A stretch of 64,000 nt of DNA from Bathynomus jamesi (taxonomy: Eukaryota; Arthropoda; Malacostraca; Isopoda; Cirolanidae): assembly GCA_023014485.1 (NCBI GenBank), contig JAJOZX010006135.1:1-64000 (forward strand). Reading direction: 5' to 3'. This document shows, one piece after another, positions 32,925-43,101 of this stretch. The position numbers were made by a program, and so were the translations under genes. The notes beneath the pieces are model-generated. The model saw only the letters and a list, made by a program, of their open reading frames with translations. It was not told where the DNA came from and did not search any database. Positions within the stretch are counted from its first letter, which is position 1, and every line of letters starts with the position of its first letter.

Positions 32925-33560
32925 AGACGTTCGAGAAAAAGGAGACTCTGATAACAATCTAAAGCCGCGCCCTGATAACACAAAGAGTTTAAATTATTTC
33001 GAGGATTATATTATTCATTCAGTACTTCCTTCCAAACAGAAGTCACGTGCTGGTGACGCAGCCGGACTTCCGTTCCTTCTACCAAATGGAAGTCACGTGC
33101 TAGTGACGTAATCACCTCGCGCGGGTGACGCGGCTAGACTTCCGTTCCTTCTAATATAAAAGAAGAGGCTCAGCGTCCTGAGATTCAGATTCAGGCACGC
33201 GACAGTTATTTACTGATCTCCGAATAGGGGCAGGAAAGCCCACTCCGTATAGCGTTGTGAAGATCAGATTCGAATAAGCCGGGTTAGCCGCGAGTCTCCG
33301 GATTAAAGCAGGGAAACTAATCTGTACAGGACTCAGACAGTGTTCACAGGTCTTGGGCTTAATTAGACGGCGGTAAGAAGTCCGTGTCTATCGACTCTGA
33401 GAAACTTAGCCTATAAAACTAGAATTAAGGACCTTATTAATTTAAAGTCGACACAAACGACTTAGTATTTGCTTCATTTGATTTCAACGTTAAGTGCACT
33501 GTAACTTCAAGTAAAGTGAAATATCTGCCGACGAGTTTCCTTGTCCCTGACGCGCCCTTA
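32925..33560 (+). promoter_or_regulatory. Promoter or LTR-like block with duplicated E-box module
   Basis: Two tandem modules of about 60 bases (33021-33150) each hold agtcacgtgct with a palindromic CACGTG, tgacg, and cttccgttccttcta. They are followed by TATAAAAG (33155-33162) and TCAG-containing starts about 30 bases later (gattcagattcag). Less AT-rich than its surroundings. It could be the U3/R part of an LTR retroelement or a host promoter. I find no second copy, primer-binding site or gag/pol here. Confidence 0.4.
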
Positions 33561-34010
33561 ATTATCGCACTCTATTGAACACATCCAGAGGTAATACATA
33601 GAGAAGATCTCATCGGACACGCCTGGGAATGTAAGACATTGCGACGACGTCTTAATGTCATCATCATCGAGAGTACGATCTGTTGTATGTACCTCAACTC
33701 AGAAGAATATAATATCTTGATAATAATTAAGGACTTCCATCTTGCATTAAAAGCCATTACTGTTAACATTATTATGCACTTTTGTATTGTGCAATTGATT
33801 GAGCCCACGTACGTAATTAACCTTCGTGCCGTGATTTAACTAGTGGTAATATACTGTACAGATTGTTCAAGCACACTGTAAACAGTGATTCCATTCTGCT
33901 ACATTGGCTATCACCAAATTTACAAAATATTTCTTGCTGGTTCTACACGTATCAAAAGAAACAAACAAACAGTCAATACCTTGCTGATTTGGGGCAGAGC
34001 ATGAGGCTTT

Positions 34011-34018
<8 letters not shown>
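33561..34018. other. Spacer downstream of the promoter-like block
   Basis: Open frames of 66-78 codons overlap on both strands without recognisable motifs. Nothing supported. Confidence 0.35.
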
Positions 34019-34041
<23 letters not shown>

Positions 34042-34440
34042 CAGGGTGTCCCGTAAGTCTGGACCCATAGGGAAAAATAATAAAATTACAAAATAGTCCA
34101 AAAATTTATTTATAATATATTTTTTTATTATTTTTATATTATTTTTATTATTTTTTTATTATGATCTTACTCCGCTGGAGTTTTATTTGTGGGGCCACTT
34201 GAAAGCCAAAGTGTACGAGGTCAAACTTCAGAACATTTTCCACCTTAAAGCACGCATTGTGGAGGCGTGTCAAGAATTTCTGCGACTGTGATTCAGAAAG
34301 TGCTGTCGCAGTGGAGATTGCGTCTTCAGCTATGTGTGCGACACAACGGCGGACACTTTGAACAGATTATGTAACAAATTTTTGGACTATTTTGTAATTT
34401 TATTATTTTTCCCTATGGTCCAGACTTACGGGACACCCTG
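34042..34440 (+). mobile_element. Mariner-type element, internally deleted
   Basis: Ends cagggtgtcccgtaagtct and its complement (ending 34440) pair over about 30 bases; (TA)n on both sides. The interior reads LEFYLWGHLKAKVYEVKL and, after shifts, RLQLCVRHNGGHFEQIM-stop, the third catalytic block and C-terminus of a mariner/IS630-type transposase. Confidence 0.85.
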
Positions 34441-34479
34441 TATATATATATATATATATATATACTGTATGTATGTATG

Positions 34480-34688
34480 TATTAGTTGTTAGCATCGGTG
34501 ACTACGAATCCACCGCCGAAGGCAGACGGCGCGCAACTCACCCAGCTATCCATCGTTTCATACAGTAAAACTGATTGGTAGTTAAGTGGGTACCCTGTGT
34601 AGCCAAGTGGTTAAGACGCTGGGCTGCTGAATGGGAGGTCGTGAGACTGAGTCCGGGAGAGGATTTTGTAATTTCTAACCATGCGTGG
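34480..34688 (+). mobile_element. tRNA-derived SINE (copy 2), left part
   Basis: Matches the dimeric SINE at 16756: gactacgaatccacc, ggcagacggcgcgcaac, then tgtgtagccaagtggttaag and gctgggctgctgaatgggag. A hAT interrupts it at 34689. The first A box is degraded. Confidence 0.75.
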
Positions 34689-36064
34689 TAGTGATGAAAA
34701 CCGGTATTGAAAAACCGGTATTTATACCGGTATTGGACAAGAGACACGATACCGATATCGTGATTATCGATACCGGGTTTTCGGTATTGAAGAACTGCTT
34801 ATTGTCTTTATTGTAGGAGCAATCAGCAAATGTCAAGTTAACAAAGATTTATTTTTTGTAGGATTTTGTGGCCAATGTGAGTAGAAATAATGATTTATCT
34901 TCATACATAACTTACACATGCAGTACAGTATATCTTTGAGGGGCGTCATTAGTGTATGTCACAATTTATCATTTGTTATAATATTATGTTATTGACGTTA
35001 TATGATGTGTCCGTTTTCCTGAAAAGGGAAACTATCATCCAGAACTCTCGCTTTGAACATTTGAAATCGTATAAATACGTATTGAAACGTTCAAAAACGT
35101 TTTTACACGATTCCAAAACCTTGCGTTGCTTTTTTAGATTCGTTATTGAGTTCATTCAGATTTCGAATTTCGTAGTAGACGCTTGCAGTGGTTGATTGAT
35201 GCGCATATTTCAAAAGTTAAATTTTGTAATTTTGTTACGTGCGCATTGCAGTCTCGTGATATGGGAATAATTTATTTCTTACTTTAAATAATCTACCCCT
35301 TCGAATCTATTACAAGAATGTCAAAAAAATCAATCGTGTAGTTATTTTATTAAGAAAAATAAAGACGAAGCTGAATGTTCAAAGTGTGAAAAAGTGTGAA
35401 AAAAGAAATAGAGAAATTAGAAAAGGTACCATTGAGAAGCAATGCAACTAACTTTGATCCTACTAATAATTTAAGAGTTTCGAAGTTTCTTCACAACAAG
35501 TGAAAATTTAGAGAAGCTGTACAAGGCATTGCTTTCCATTAAACCCACTAGTGTAGAATCAGAAAGAGCTTTTTCTGCTGCTGGCTTATTTCTGACCAAG
35601 CTAAGATCAAATCTCTCTGAACAATCATTAGATAGTCTTTGTTTCCTCAAAACTTACTTCCAAAACCAAAATAAGAAATAAATATGCAAAATTATTAATA
35701 AATCTTTTTTTGAAAATTTTGTATTTTCCCTTTTACCTTTGGTTATCTGATATACTAAATCATTATAAATAGTCCTTCCTTTTTCCTGCCTTTCCCTAGG
35801 AGGTGCTGTTCAAACTTTTTTCAATCAATGGTATTTTCCTTTGGTGTCGGTGACAGAATTTAAAAAGTAACTTCAGTTTTTATTGTCGTTAATGTGGTGA
35901 GTACTACAGGTCCTGCAGGCTTGTGGGAGGGTTGCACTTGGCAGGGTGACACCAAAAAAATCATTATAAATTATTCTCTGGATAAAACCGGTATCAACAC
36001 CGGTATCAGTAAAATAATTATTCAAATACCGGTATTAAAAATTGTCGGTATTATTTCATCCCTA
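34689..36064 (+). mobile_element. hAT element splitting the SINE
   Basis: Ends TAGTGATGAAAACCGGTATT (34689) and, in complement, TAGGGATGAAA (ending 36064), each followed by several accggtat motifs. The sequence gcgtgg flanks both sides (34683-34688, 36065-36070). The SINE resumes exactly at the right side, which proves the insertion. Confidence 0.8.
35490..35681 (+). pseudogene. hAT transposase C-terminal relic
   Basis: Reads SVESERAFSAAGLFLTKLRS, then LSEQSLDSLCFLKTYFQNQN and a stop. S-x-E-x-x-F-S-x-A-G is the hAT dimerisation motif including the catalytic Glu. Upstream the frame is lost. Confidence 0.85.
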
Positions 36065-36172
36065 GCGTGGTGGGTCGTGCTTCGGATTCTACGTTAAACT
36101 GTAGGTTTAAGATGGAACAACTAGCTTGAACTTCGTTGGGATGAAAACTTCTGGCGGAAACAAAACTAAGGT
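36065..36172 (+). mobile_element. tRNA-derived SINE (copy 2), right part
   Basis: Continues the SINE after the hAT: ttcggattctacgttaaact, taggtttaagatggaacaac, ttgaacttcgttgggatgaa, matching 16960-17040. Confidence 0.8.
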
Positions 36173-36186
36173 TTATTATATATATA

Positions 36187-36360
36187 TATGGAGAGATTCC
36201 TGTGCAAAGTCCCTGACCAGCCAGGCATGGCTGGCTACGAGGGCAGGAGGAGGTCAGACAGCAATTCCCTCCTTCACCAAATCCTGTAAATGAAGCGGGA
36301 TGGTGCAGAGCGGTCGACCGCAGGTCGATCCTGAACCATCGTTCGAACTCACATAAAGTA
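36187..36360 (+). repeat. LINE tail fragment with unrelated 3' part
   Basis: ccaggcatggctggctacga to ccttcaccaaatcctg resembles the LINE tails at 40070 and 16345. The following gcagagcggtcgaccgcagg to cgttcgaactcac recurs in reverse at 60040-60090. (TA)n on both sides. Confidence 0.5.
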
Positions 36361-36362
36361 AG

Positions 36363-36363
<1 letters not shown>

Positions 36364-36408
<45 letters not shown>

Positions 36409-36412
36409 TATA
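36364..36412. repeat. (TA)n microsatellite
   Basis: TA tract, right flank of the LINE tail fragment. Confidence 0.95.
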
Positions 36413-36419
36413 ATAGTTA

Positions 36420-36782
36420 AAGAAAACTCTTGTATTTCAGAATAAGTCTTTTGTTTAACTCTAATTAGTTTACTATTTGATATTTTCCTGACGTTTTAAA
36501 TTATTTTATCTTTACTGACGCCATACTTTGACGTTATGTGCGTCTTAGAACGGGGTTTTTATGCCAAGTTTAGATTTTATTTTGTCACCCCTTGATTTTA
36601 TACGAGGTTTTTATGTTAACTTTCGTGTTACTTCTTCATGCTTACTTTTGCCACGCATTGTTATTAATAAGCAGAATTGCACATAATTTAGTTCTTGTAC
36701 TTTGTACGAAATGTTTTTCTTTTAGATTGCCTGATGATGGGGAAAGTCTGTTCCGAAACTGTCGCGATTGAATAAACAATAT
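36420..36782 (+). repeat. Penelope-like 3' UTR remnant
   Basis: Non-coding stretch ending in a hammerhead-like motif followed by gattgaataaacaatatgt. The end structure (motif then AATAAA-type tail) resembles 29845-29935. Confidence 0.45.
36726..36768 (+). ncRNA. Hammerhead ribozyme-like motif
   Basis: Stem I ATTGC/GCGAT (one G-U), intact core CTGATGA, stem II GGAA/TTCC with three unpaired bases before it, then GAAAC-T-GTC giving a mini stem III and a GUC cleavage triplet. Stem II placement is not ideal. Confidence 0.5.
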
Positions 36783-36996
36783 GTGGTGCTACTGGAGTAT
36801 GCAGTCTACCTACGATTCGGCGGTCTACCTTTTAATTATAGCTTCTTATCTTGTTTACTAATTGTTTGTTTACATCCCATTGTCAATCGCCCTTGACGAT
36901 TGGTTAGGTTTAGTCATGATATTTTCGTTAGTTTTAACGAAAATATCATGATTAAACCTAACCAATCGTAGGTAGACCGCATACTACAGTAGCACC
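36783..36996. repeat. Palindrome family member with extended inverted ends
   Basis: Outer ends gtgctactggagtatgcagt and, in complement, gtgctactgtagtatgcggt. Inside, from 36890 to 36971, lies a near-perfect hairpin: cttgacgattggttaggttt ... ttagttttaa ... aacctaaccaatcgt. Confidence 0.8.
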
Positions 36997-37067
36997 CAAT
37001 ATGTTTAACCAAGTGCTGGTTTTATTATTTGTTATAAGACTCCGCTTCCCAAAGGACAAGTCTATTG

Positions 37068-37068
<1 letters not shown>

Positions 37069-37103
<35 letters not shown>
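37069..37103. repeat. (TA)n microsatellite
   Basis: TA tract of about 33 bases. Confidence 0.95.
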
Positions 37104-37104
<1 letters not shown>

Positions 37105-37315
37105 GCTACAACTGAGAATGGTCCCATGAGAAACTTTTAAGTTACACAGACCGTGCATAGAACAAGGAATTGTTCTTGGAAAATTAAATCCACTATAGTC
37201 CGAATGAGAAATGGTAAATGACAAATACTGAAGTTTTTCTGGTACTTTTCCGTAATAGCCCACAATTTTATCGCCCTTGACGATTGGTTAGGTTTAGTCG
37301 TGATATTTTCGTTGT
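37104..37315 (-). repeat. Repeat shared with 44498-44950, with half palindrome
   Basis: aaattaaatccactatagtc and gagaaatggtaaatgacaaa match the complement of 44870-44910. The right end (37271-37311) is only the left arm of the 85-bp palindrome. Confidence 0.65.
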
Positions 37316-37349
37316 TTTGTATATATATATATATTATATATATACATTT

Positions 37350-37555
37350 TATTGGGGTTGTTTAACCTCCTTCGCAACATCTAAGTTCATATGACAGAGG
37401 GGACCTACAGCTTTACGTGGATCCGAACCACGGGTCGCTACATAATCTGGGCGCGGAGTACGGTCTCCCATCCAATTACTACCCAGACCCAATGTCGCTT
37501 AACTTCGCTAATCTCCAGTGGGAAGCGGTGTTACGACATTGGCACGTAGCAGAAA
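37350..37555 (-). mobile_element. 5S rRNA-derived SINE (copy 2)
   Basis: In complement: ttagcgaagttaagcgacat, gtagtaattggatgggagac (5S 3' half), then ggatccacgtaaagctgtag and gttgcgaaggaggttaaaca. It joins LINE coding sequence at about 37555. Confidence 0.75.
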
Positions 37556-37559
37556 TGAC

Positions 37560-40170
37560 TATAAGTACCTCAAACAACTACGTAGAATGTGTAGCAGCAA
37601 AATTGAAAAATTAAATTTGGTACTAATTGTAATGTACAGACCCCAAACACGCCAACCTCAAACTTTTCAGATTCCATTACGGAGGTAAGAAACCTGGTAA
37701 AAGATCTACACTCTCCAACCCCAAATATTTTTCTCTGTGGAGATTTTAATTTCCCATTCATGAAATATAAAAGGATAGGAAAAAATATATGTATACACCC
37801 GGACAAGGGAGGCACACGAGAAGACCAGGAGCAGGTGAAAATGCTACTAGCTCTAGCTGATGAATTTATGTTAACGCAAGAAATATCCCCAACTAATATA
37901 AAGACAACAGGAAAGGAAAGAACACGCACAACAGAAAAAAGCAAATTCGAAATTTTTAATTTTCACTCCAAAACTATAAACTGGGAAGATGTGACAGCCA
38001 GCATGGAAGTAATAGATTGGAAAACCATTTTCGAGGCCAAGACAACGGAGGAGATGCTAATGACGTTAGAGGAGAAGACGTTAGAAATTGTGGAAAAGCA
38101 TGCCCCAAAGATACAACAAAGAGGAAAGAGAAGCAGGTTCGAAAGACAAAAGAGAGCACTGTTTCGAAAGAGAAAAAGAGTGACTGCAAAACTAAGTAAT
38201 TGTAAAGGTAACAACATCAGAAAAATATTAAATGATAAACTGCAAAGTATCGATGTCGTCATACAGGAACTAATCGAGAAGCATACAGAAAAAGAAGACG
38301 ACGCTATAGAAGCGATAAAGGCTAACTCAAAGTACTTCTATAATTTTGCAAAAAGAAAGTCGGAAAACCATGCGACTATCGGACCTTTAAAAAATGAGAA
38401 CAGTGCTTTATCGGATGATCTAACAGAAGTATTTGAAATATTAAGAGCTCAGTACGAATCATCTTTCAGTATCCCAAAAACTGACAAATTGATATGCGAT
38501 AGAAACGCGTTCTTTGAAGAAGAACCACAAGGGGAAAGTATAACGGATTTCGACTTTACGACGGACGATATTACAAGCCATAGGGAAACTAAAAACACAC
38601 TCAGTAGCAGGACCGGATAAATGGAATGCCACACTGATCAAAAACTGCAAGAATGCAGTTGCTGAGCCCTATACTGGATATGGAGACGATCACTAGACAC
38701 GGGAGAAATACCGGGCATCCTGAAGAGCGCGAACATAGTTCCAATATATAAAGGAGATCGATCCGAGGCCAAAAACTATAGGCCAGTATCGCTTACATCC
38801 CATCTCACTAAAATATTTGAAAGAATAGTTAGACAGAAAATCTATGACTTTTTAGAAACGCAGAAAAAATTCAATGATAACCAACACGGGTTTCGGTCAG
38901 GCAGATCATGCCTATCACAACTAATGGAACACTACAACAACATTATTGATTCACTGGAAAGTAATGAAAACTATGATGTACTTACTATACACAGACTTTG
39001 CTAAAGCGTTTGACAAGTGTGACCACGGAATCATAATACATAAACTGAAAGATATGGGAATAACAGGAAAAGTAGGGAAATGAATATATAATTTCCTTAG
39101 TGAGTGGCGGCAAGTCGTTACAGTACAAGGAGTATCTTCATCAGAATCAGAGGTCCTCAGCTCAGTACCACAAGGAACAGTATTAGCTCCACTACCCTTC
39201 ATAATGATGCTAACTGACATAGATGAGGACGTTACCAGAGACAGCACAGTAACATCCTTGCGGATGACACAAAGATCAGTAGAAAAATAAGAAACCCAGA
39301 AACAGGATCCCTACAAACCGACATAAACAGAATCTACAAGTGGACGGAAGACAACAATATGAAGTTTAACATTGAGAAATTTCAGCTATTACGGTACGGA
39401 AAAAGAGAAGACCTAAAATCCATGGAATATTATACCAAATGGACAGGAAATTCAGAGAAATCCCAGAGCAAAAGATTTAGGGGTTGTAATGACGGATGAT
39501 GCGAAATTTGAGACACAAAATAAGATAGCAGTAAACAGAGCAAAGAGAATAACGGGACAGATATTGAGAACCTTTAAACGAAGGGATAGGAACGTAATGA
39601 TTCCTCTACTGAAAACCCTGATAATACTCAAATTGGAATACTGCTCGGTCCTAACATCCCCATATAAAAAAGAAGACATTAGACAGCTGGAAGGGATCCA
39701 GAGAAGCTTCACAGCCAAGATCAATGGGTGCAAAGAACTAAATTACTGGGAAAGGTTACGCGAACTAGACCTATACTCACTGGAAAGGAGAAGAGACACA
39801 CACACCATTATTTACACTTGGAAAATAATGAAGAAAGTAGTCCCTAATCTTACTCTGAATCCTATAACTCCCAAAACAACGGTGGACAGTAGAAACGGCA
39901 GACTGTGTCGTATTCCAAAATTAAAGGCGAGACAAGGCACATCCTTAACCCTGAAAGAAAATAGCTTTGCAGTGAGAGGACCAAAACTGTTTAATTAGTT
40001 GCCCAAAGACCTAAGAAACACAAAGGGAGTTGCAGTGGAAATCTTCAAAAGAAGACTGGACGCCTGGATCAGAACAACCCCGATGAGCCGGGCGTACCTG
40101 GCTATGTGAGGTGGAGAGCGCAAGAATCAAACTCACTACTTCACCACGCCAATTCGAGAGGAGGGGCGAC
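37560..40170 (+). pseudogene. LINE ORF2 (second family), heavily decayed
   Basis: Non-LTR retrotransposon: endonuclease end LIVMYRP, NIFLCGDFNFPF (37730), then a basic linker RGKRSRFERQKRALFRKRKR. RT in several frames: VAGPDKWNA, NIVPIYKGD, NYRPVSLTSHLTK, QHGFRSGRSC, TDFAKAFDKCDH, VPQGTVLAPL, thumb KITGQ-type region from 39489 (RAKRITGQILRTFKRRDRNV ... LEYCSVLTSPY). The tail ends about 40170 with the gatgagccgggcgtacctgg block. At least six frameshifts or stops. The 5' end is fused to the 5S SINE. A minus-strand relative lies at 60545-61580. Confidence 0.85.
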
Positions 40171-40234
40171 AAGCTTGACCTTCGCGAAATGAGAGATCAT
40201 CACGCGAAACCTTTGTAAGGTTGTAAGGTAAGGT

Positions 40235-40239
40235 GTATA

Positions 40240-40275
<36 letters not shown>
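40235..40275. repeat. (TA)n microsatellite
   Basis: Left edge of the tRNA-like array. Confidence 0.9.
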
Positions 40276-40278
<3 letters not shown>

Positions 40279-40380
40279 TCAACTGCAAAGAACACGCAGT
40301 ATAAATAACGTAAAGAACGACGCTTGTATAGAGATATTCCGCGCAAGACGAGAAAGAGAAAACAACAAATGAAAAAATGA

Positions 40381-40453
40381 AGTACCACCTGGGAATCGAA
40401 CCCGGATCTTCCGATTGCCGGTCAGACGCGATAACCACTACACCATGGACTTC
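40381..40453 (-). tRNA. tRNA-like unit 1 (anticodon position GGC)
   Basis: A box TGGTGTAGTGG, anticodon arm TCTGA-CCGGCAA-TCGGA, B box GGTTCGATTCC. One G is lost in the T stem. No T run directly checked beyond the core except the shared TTTTTT. Confidence 0.4.
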
Positions 40454-40643
40454 ACTCTTCCAAATGCCGTAATTCCTCTACATACTCGCAGAAACCAATG
40501 CCCAAGGGGGCACCTCCCGCATGCCGTAACATTATATACATTCAACTGCAAAGAACACGCAGTATAAATAACGTAAAGAACGACGCTTGTATAGGAGATA
40601 TTCCGCGCAAGACGAGAAGAGAAAACAACAAATGAAAAAATGA

Positions 40644-40715
40644 AGTACCACCTGGAATCGAACCCGGGATCTTCCGATTGCCGGTCAGACGCGATAACCA
40701 CTACACCATGGACTT
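40644..40715 (-). tRNA. tRNA-like unit 2
   Basis: As unit 1, but one G is missing on the 3' side of the T stem. Confidence 0.4.
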
Positions 40716-40907
40716 CACTCTTCCAAATGCCGTAATTCCTCTACATACTCGCAGAAACCAATGCCCCAAGGGGGCACCTCCCGCATGCCGTAACATTATA
40801 TACATTCAACTGCAAAGAACACGCAGTATAATAACGTAAAGAACGACGCTTGTATAGGAGATATTCCGCGCAAGACGAGAAAGAGAAAACAACAAATGAA
40901 AAAATGA

Positions 40908-40981
40908 AGTACCACCTGGGAATCGAACCCGGGATCTTCCGATTGCCGGTCAGACGCGATAACCACTACACCATGGACTTC
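40908..40981 (-). tRNA. tRNA-like unit 3 (consensus)
   Basis: Consensus core: canonical 73-base numbering fits, with loop CCGGCAA placing GGC at 34-36, but base 33 is C instead of the near-universal T. T stem has a C-A mismatch. Acceptor arms pair only if one T is bulged (AAGTCCA with TGG-T-ACTT). Confidence 0.45.
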
Positions 40982-41170
40982 ACTCTTCCAAATGCCGTAA
41001 TTCCTCTACATACTCGCAGAAACCAATGCCCAAGGGGGCACCTCCCGCATGCCGTAACATTATTACATTCAACTGCAAAGAACACGCAGTATAAATAACG
41101 TAAAGAACGACGCTTGTATAGGAGATATTCCGCGCAAGACGAGAAAGAGAAACAACAAATGAAAAAATGA

Positions 41171-41243
41171 AGTACCACCTGGGAATCGAACCCGGGATCT
41201 TCCGATTGCCGGTCAGACGCGATAACCACTACACCATGGACTT
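41171..41243 (-). tRNA. tRNA-like unit 4 (consensus)
   Basis: Same core as unit 3; last unit of the minus-strand arm. Confidence 0.45.
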
Positions 41244-41368
41244 CACTCTTCCAAATGCCGTAATTCCTCTACATACTCGCAGAAACCAATGCCCCAAGGG
41301 GGCACCTCCCGCATGCCGTAACATTATATACATTCAACTGCAAAGAACACGCAGTATAAATAAATAAC

Positions 41369-41433
41369 GTGTAGTGGTTATCGCGTCTGACCGGCAATCG
41401 GAAGATCCGGGTTCGATTCCCAGGTGGTACTTC
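41369..41433 (+). tRNA. tRNA-like unit 5, 5' truncated at the inversion
   Basis: Lacks the acceptor 5' strand; begins gtgtagtggttatcgcg at the inversion point. One C is missing before the B box. Confidence 0.35.
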
Positions 41434-41623
41434 ATTTTTTCATTTGTTGTTTTCTCTTTCTCGTCTTGCGCGGAATATCTCCTATACAAGCGTCGTTCTT
41501 TACGTTATTTATACTGCGTGTTCTTTGCAGTTGAATGTATATAATGTTACGGCATGCGGGAGGTGCCCCCTTGGGGCATTGGTTTCTGCGAGTATGTAGA
41601 GGAATTACGGCATTTGGAAGAGT

Positions 41624-41698
41624 GAAGTCCATGGTGTAGTGGTTATCGCGTCTGACCGGCAATCGGAAGATCCCGGTTCGATTCCCAGGTGGTACTTC
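41624..41698 (+). tRNA. tRNA-like unit 6
   Basis: Complete core with one G missing in the T stem; TTTTTT follows at once. Confidence 0.4.
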
Positions 41699-41886
41699 AT
41701 TTTTTCATTTGTTGTTTTCTCTTTCTCGTCTTGCGCGGAATATCTCCTATACAAGCGTCGTTCTTTACGTTATTTATACTGCGTGTTCTTTGCAGTTGAA
41801 TGTATATAATGTTACGGCATGCGGAGGTGCCCCTTGGGGCATTGGTTTCTGCGAGTATGTAGAGGAATTACGGCATTTGGAAGAGT

Positions 41887-41961
41887 GAAGTCCATGGTGT
41901 AGTGGTTATCGCGTCTGACCGGCAATCGGAAGATCCGGGTTCGATTCCCAGGTGGTACTTC
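41887..41961 (+). tRNA. tRNA-like unit 7
   Basis: One C missing before the T stem; terminator shortened to TTTTT. Confidence 0.4.
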
Positions 41962-42150
41962 ATTTTTCATTTGTTGTTTTCTCTTTCTCGTCTTGCGCGG
42001 AATATCTCCTATACAAGCGTCGTTCTTTACGTTATTTATACTGCGTGTTCTTTGCAGTTGAATGTATATAATGTTACGGCATGCGGGAGGTGCCCCCTTG
42101 GGGCATTGGTTTCTGCGAGTATGTAGAGGAATTACGGCATTTGGAAGAGT

Positions 42151-42226
42151 GAAGTCCATGGTGTAGTGGTTATCGCGTCTGACCGGCAATCGGAAGATCC
42201 CGGGTTCGATTCCCAGGTGGTACTTC
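42151..42226 (+). tRNA. tRNA-like unit 8 (consensus)
   Basis: Consensus core followed by TTTTTT. Confidence 0.45.
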
Positions 42227-42416
42227 ATTTTTTCATTTGTTGTTTTCTCTTTCTCGTCTTGCGCGGAATATCTCCTATACAAGCGTCGTTCTTTACGTTA
42301 TTTATACTGCGTGTTCTTTGCAGTTGAATGTATATAATGTTACGGCATGCGGGAGGTGCCCCCTTGGGGCATTGGTTTCTGCGAGTATGTAGAGGAATTA
42401 CGGCATTTGGAAGAGT

Positions 42417-42492
42417 GAAGTCCATGGTGTAGTGGTTATCGCGTCTGACCGGCAATCGGAAGATCCCGGGTTCGATTCCCAGGTGGTACTTC
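42417..42492 (+). tRNA. tRNA-like unit 9 (consensus)
   Basis: Consensus core followed by TTTTTT. Confidence 0.45.
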
Positions 42493-42681
42493 ATTTTTTC
42501 ATTTGTTGTTTTCTCTTTCTCGTCTTGCGCGGAATATCTCCTATACAAGCGTCGTTCTTTACGTTATTTATACTGCGTGTTCTTTGCAGTTGAATGTATA
42601 TATGTTACGGCATGCGGGAGGTGCCCCCTTGGGGCATTGGTTTCTGCGAGTATGTAGAGGAATTACGGCATTTGGAAGAGT

Positions 42682-42757
42682 GAAGTCCATGGTGTAGTGG
42701 TTATCGCGTCTGACCGGCAATCGGAAGATCCCGGGTTCGATTCCCAGGTGGTACTTC
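42682..42757 (+). tRNA. tRNA-like unit 10 (consensus)
   Basis: Consensus core followed by TTTTTT. Confidence 0.45.
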
Positions 42758-42947
42758 ATTTTTTCATTTGTTGTTTTCTCTTTCTCGTCTTGCGCGGAAT
42801 ATCTCCTATACAAGCGTCGTTCTTTACGTTATTTATACTGCGTGTTCTTTGCAGTTGAATGTATATAATGTTACGGCATGCGGGAGGTGCCCCCTTGGGG
42901 CATTGGTTTCTGCGAGTATGTAGAGGAATTACGGCATTTGGAAGAGT

Positions 42948-43023
42948 GAAGTCCATGGTGTAGTGGTTATCGCGTCTGACCGGCAATCGGAAGATCCCGG
43001 GTTCGATTCCCAGGTGGTACTTC
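42948..43023 (+). tRNA. tRNA-like unit 11 (consensus)
   Basis: Consensus core; the unit's downstream part is cut at about 43071 by (TA)n leading to the mariner element. Confidence 0.45.
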
Positions 43024-43032
43024 ATTTTTTCA
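43024..43032 (+). terminator. Pol III-type T-run terminator (representative)
   Basis: ATTTTTTCA directly after tRNA-like unit 11. The same T5-T6 run follows each plus-strand unit and each minus-strand unit in complement. T4 or longer right after a B-box gene is the RNA polymerase III stop signal. Confidence 0.55.
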
Positions 43033-43101
43033 TTTGTTGTTTTCTCTTTCTCGTCTTGCGCGGAATATCTCATATATATTATATATATATATATATATAT
43101 A

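Larger units (their letters stand above)
40276..43071. repeat. Inverted tandem array of about 264-bp tRNA-like units
   Basis: Four units on the minus strand (to about 41366), then seven on the plus strand. Each holds a tRNA-like core, a T-run terminator, a ttgcgcggaatatctcctat block, the palindrome-like gcgtgttctttgcagttgaa, and gtgcccccttggggcattgg. Spacing on the right arm is 263-267 bases. Copies are nearly identical, differing mostly by single bases in homopolymers, so the amplification is recent. The junction at 41366-41369 cuts into a core. Long open frames across the array are artefacts. Confidence 0.9.

Noticed and set aside
37760..38620. Stand-alone 286-residue charged protein
   Set aside because: It begins at the LINE endonuclease motif GDFNFPF upstream and continues to RT motifs; part of a LINE ORF2.
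41812..42548. Proteins repeating MYRRYSAQDEKEKTTNEKMK across the 41-43 kb array
   Set aside because: They are antisense readings of the tRNA-like tandem units; the same peptide recurs once per unit in both arms.
40381..43023. Call as functional tRNA-Ala(GGC) genes
   Set aside because: C at position 33, a T-stem mismatch and a poor acceptor stem argue against a standard tRNA; reported only as tRNA-like.
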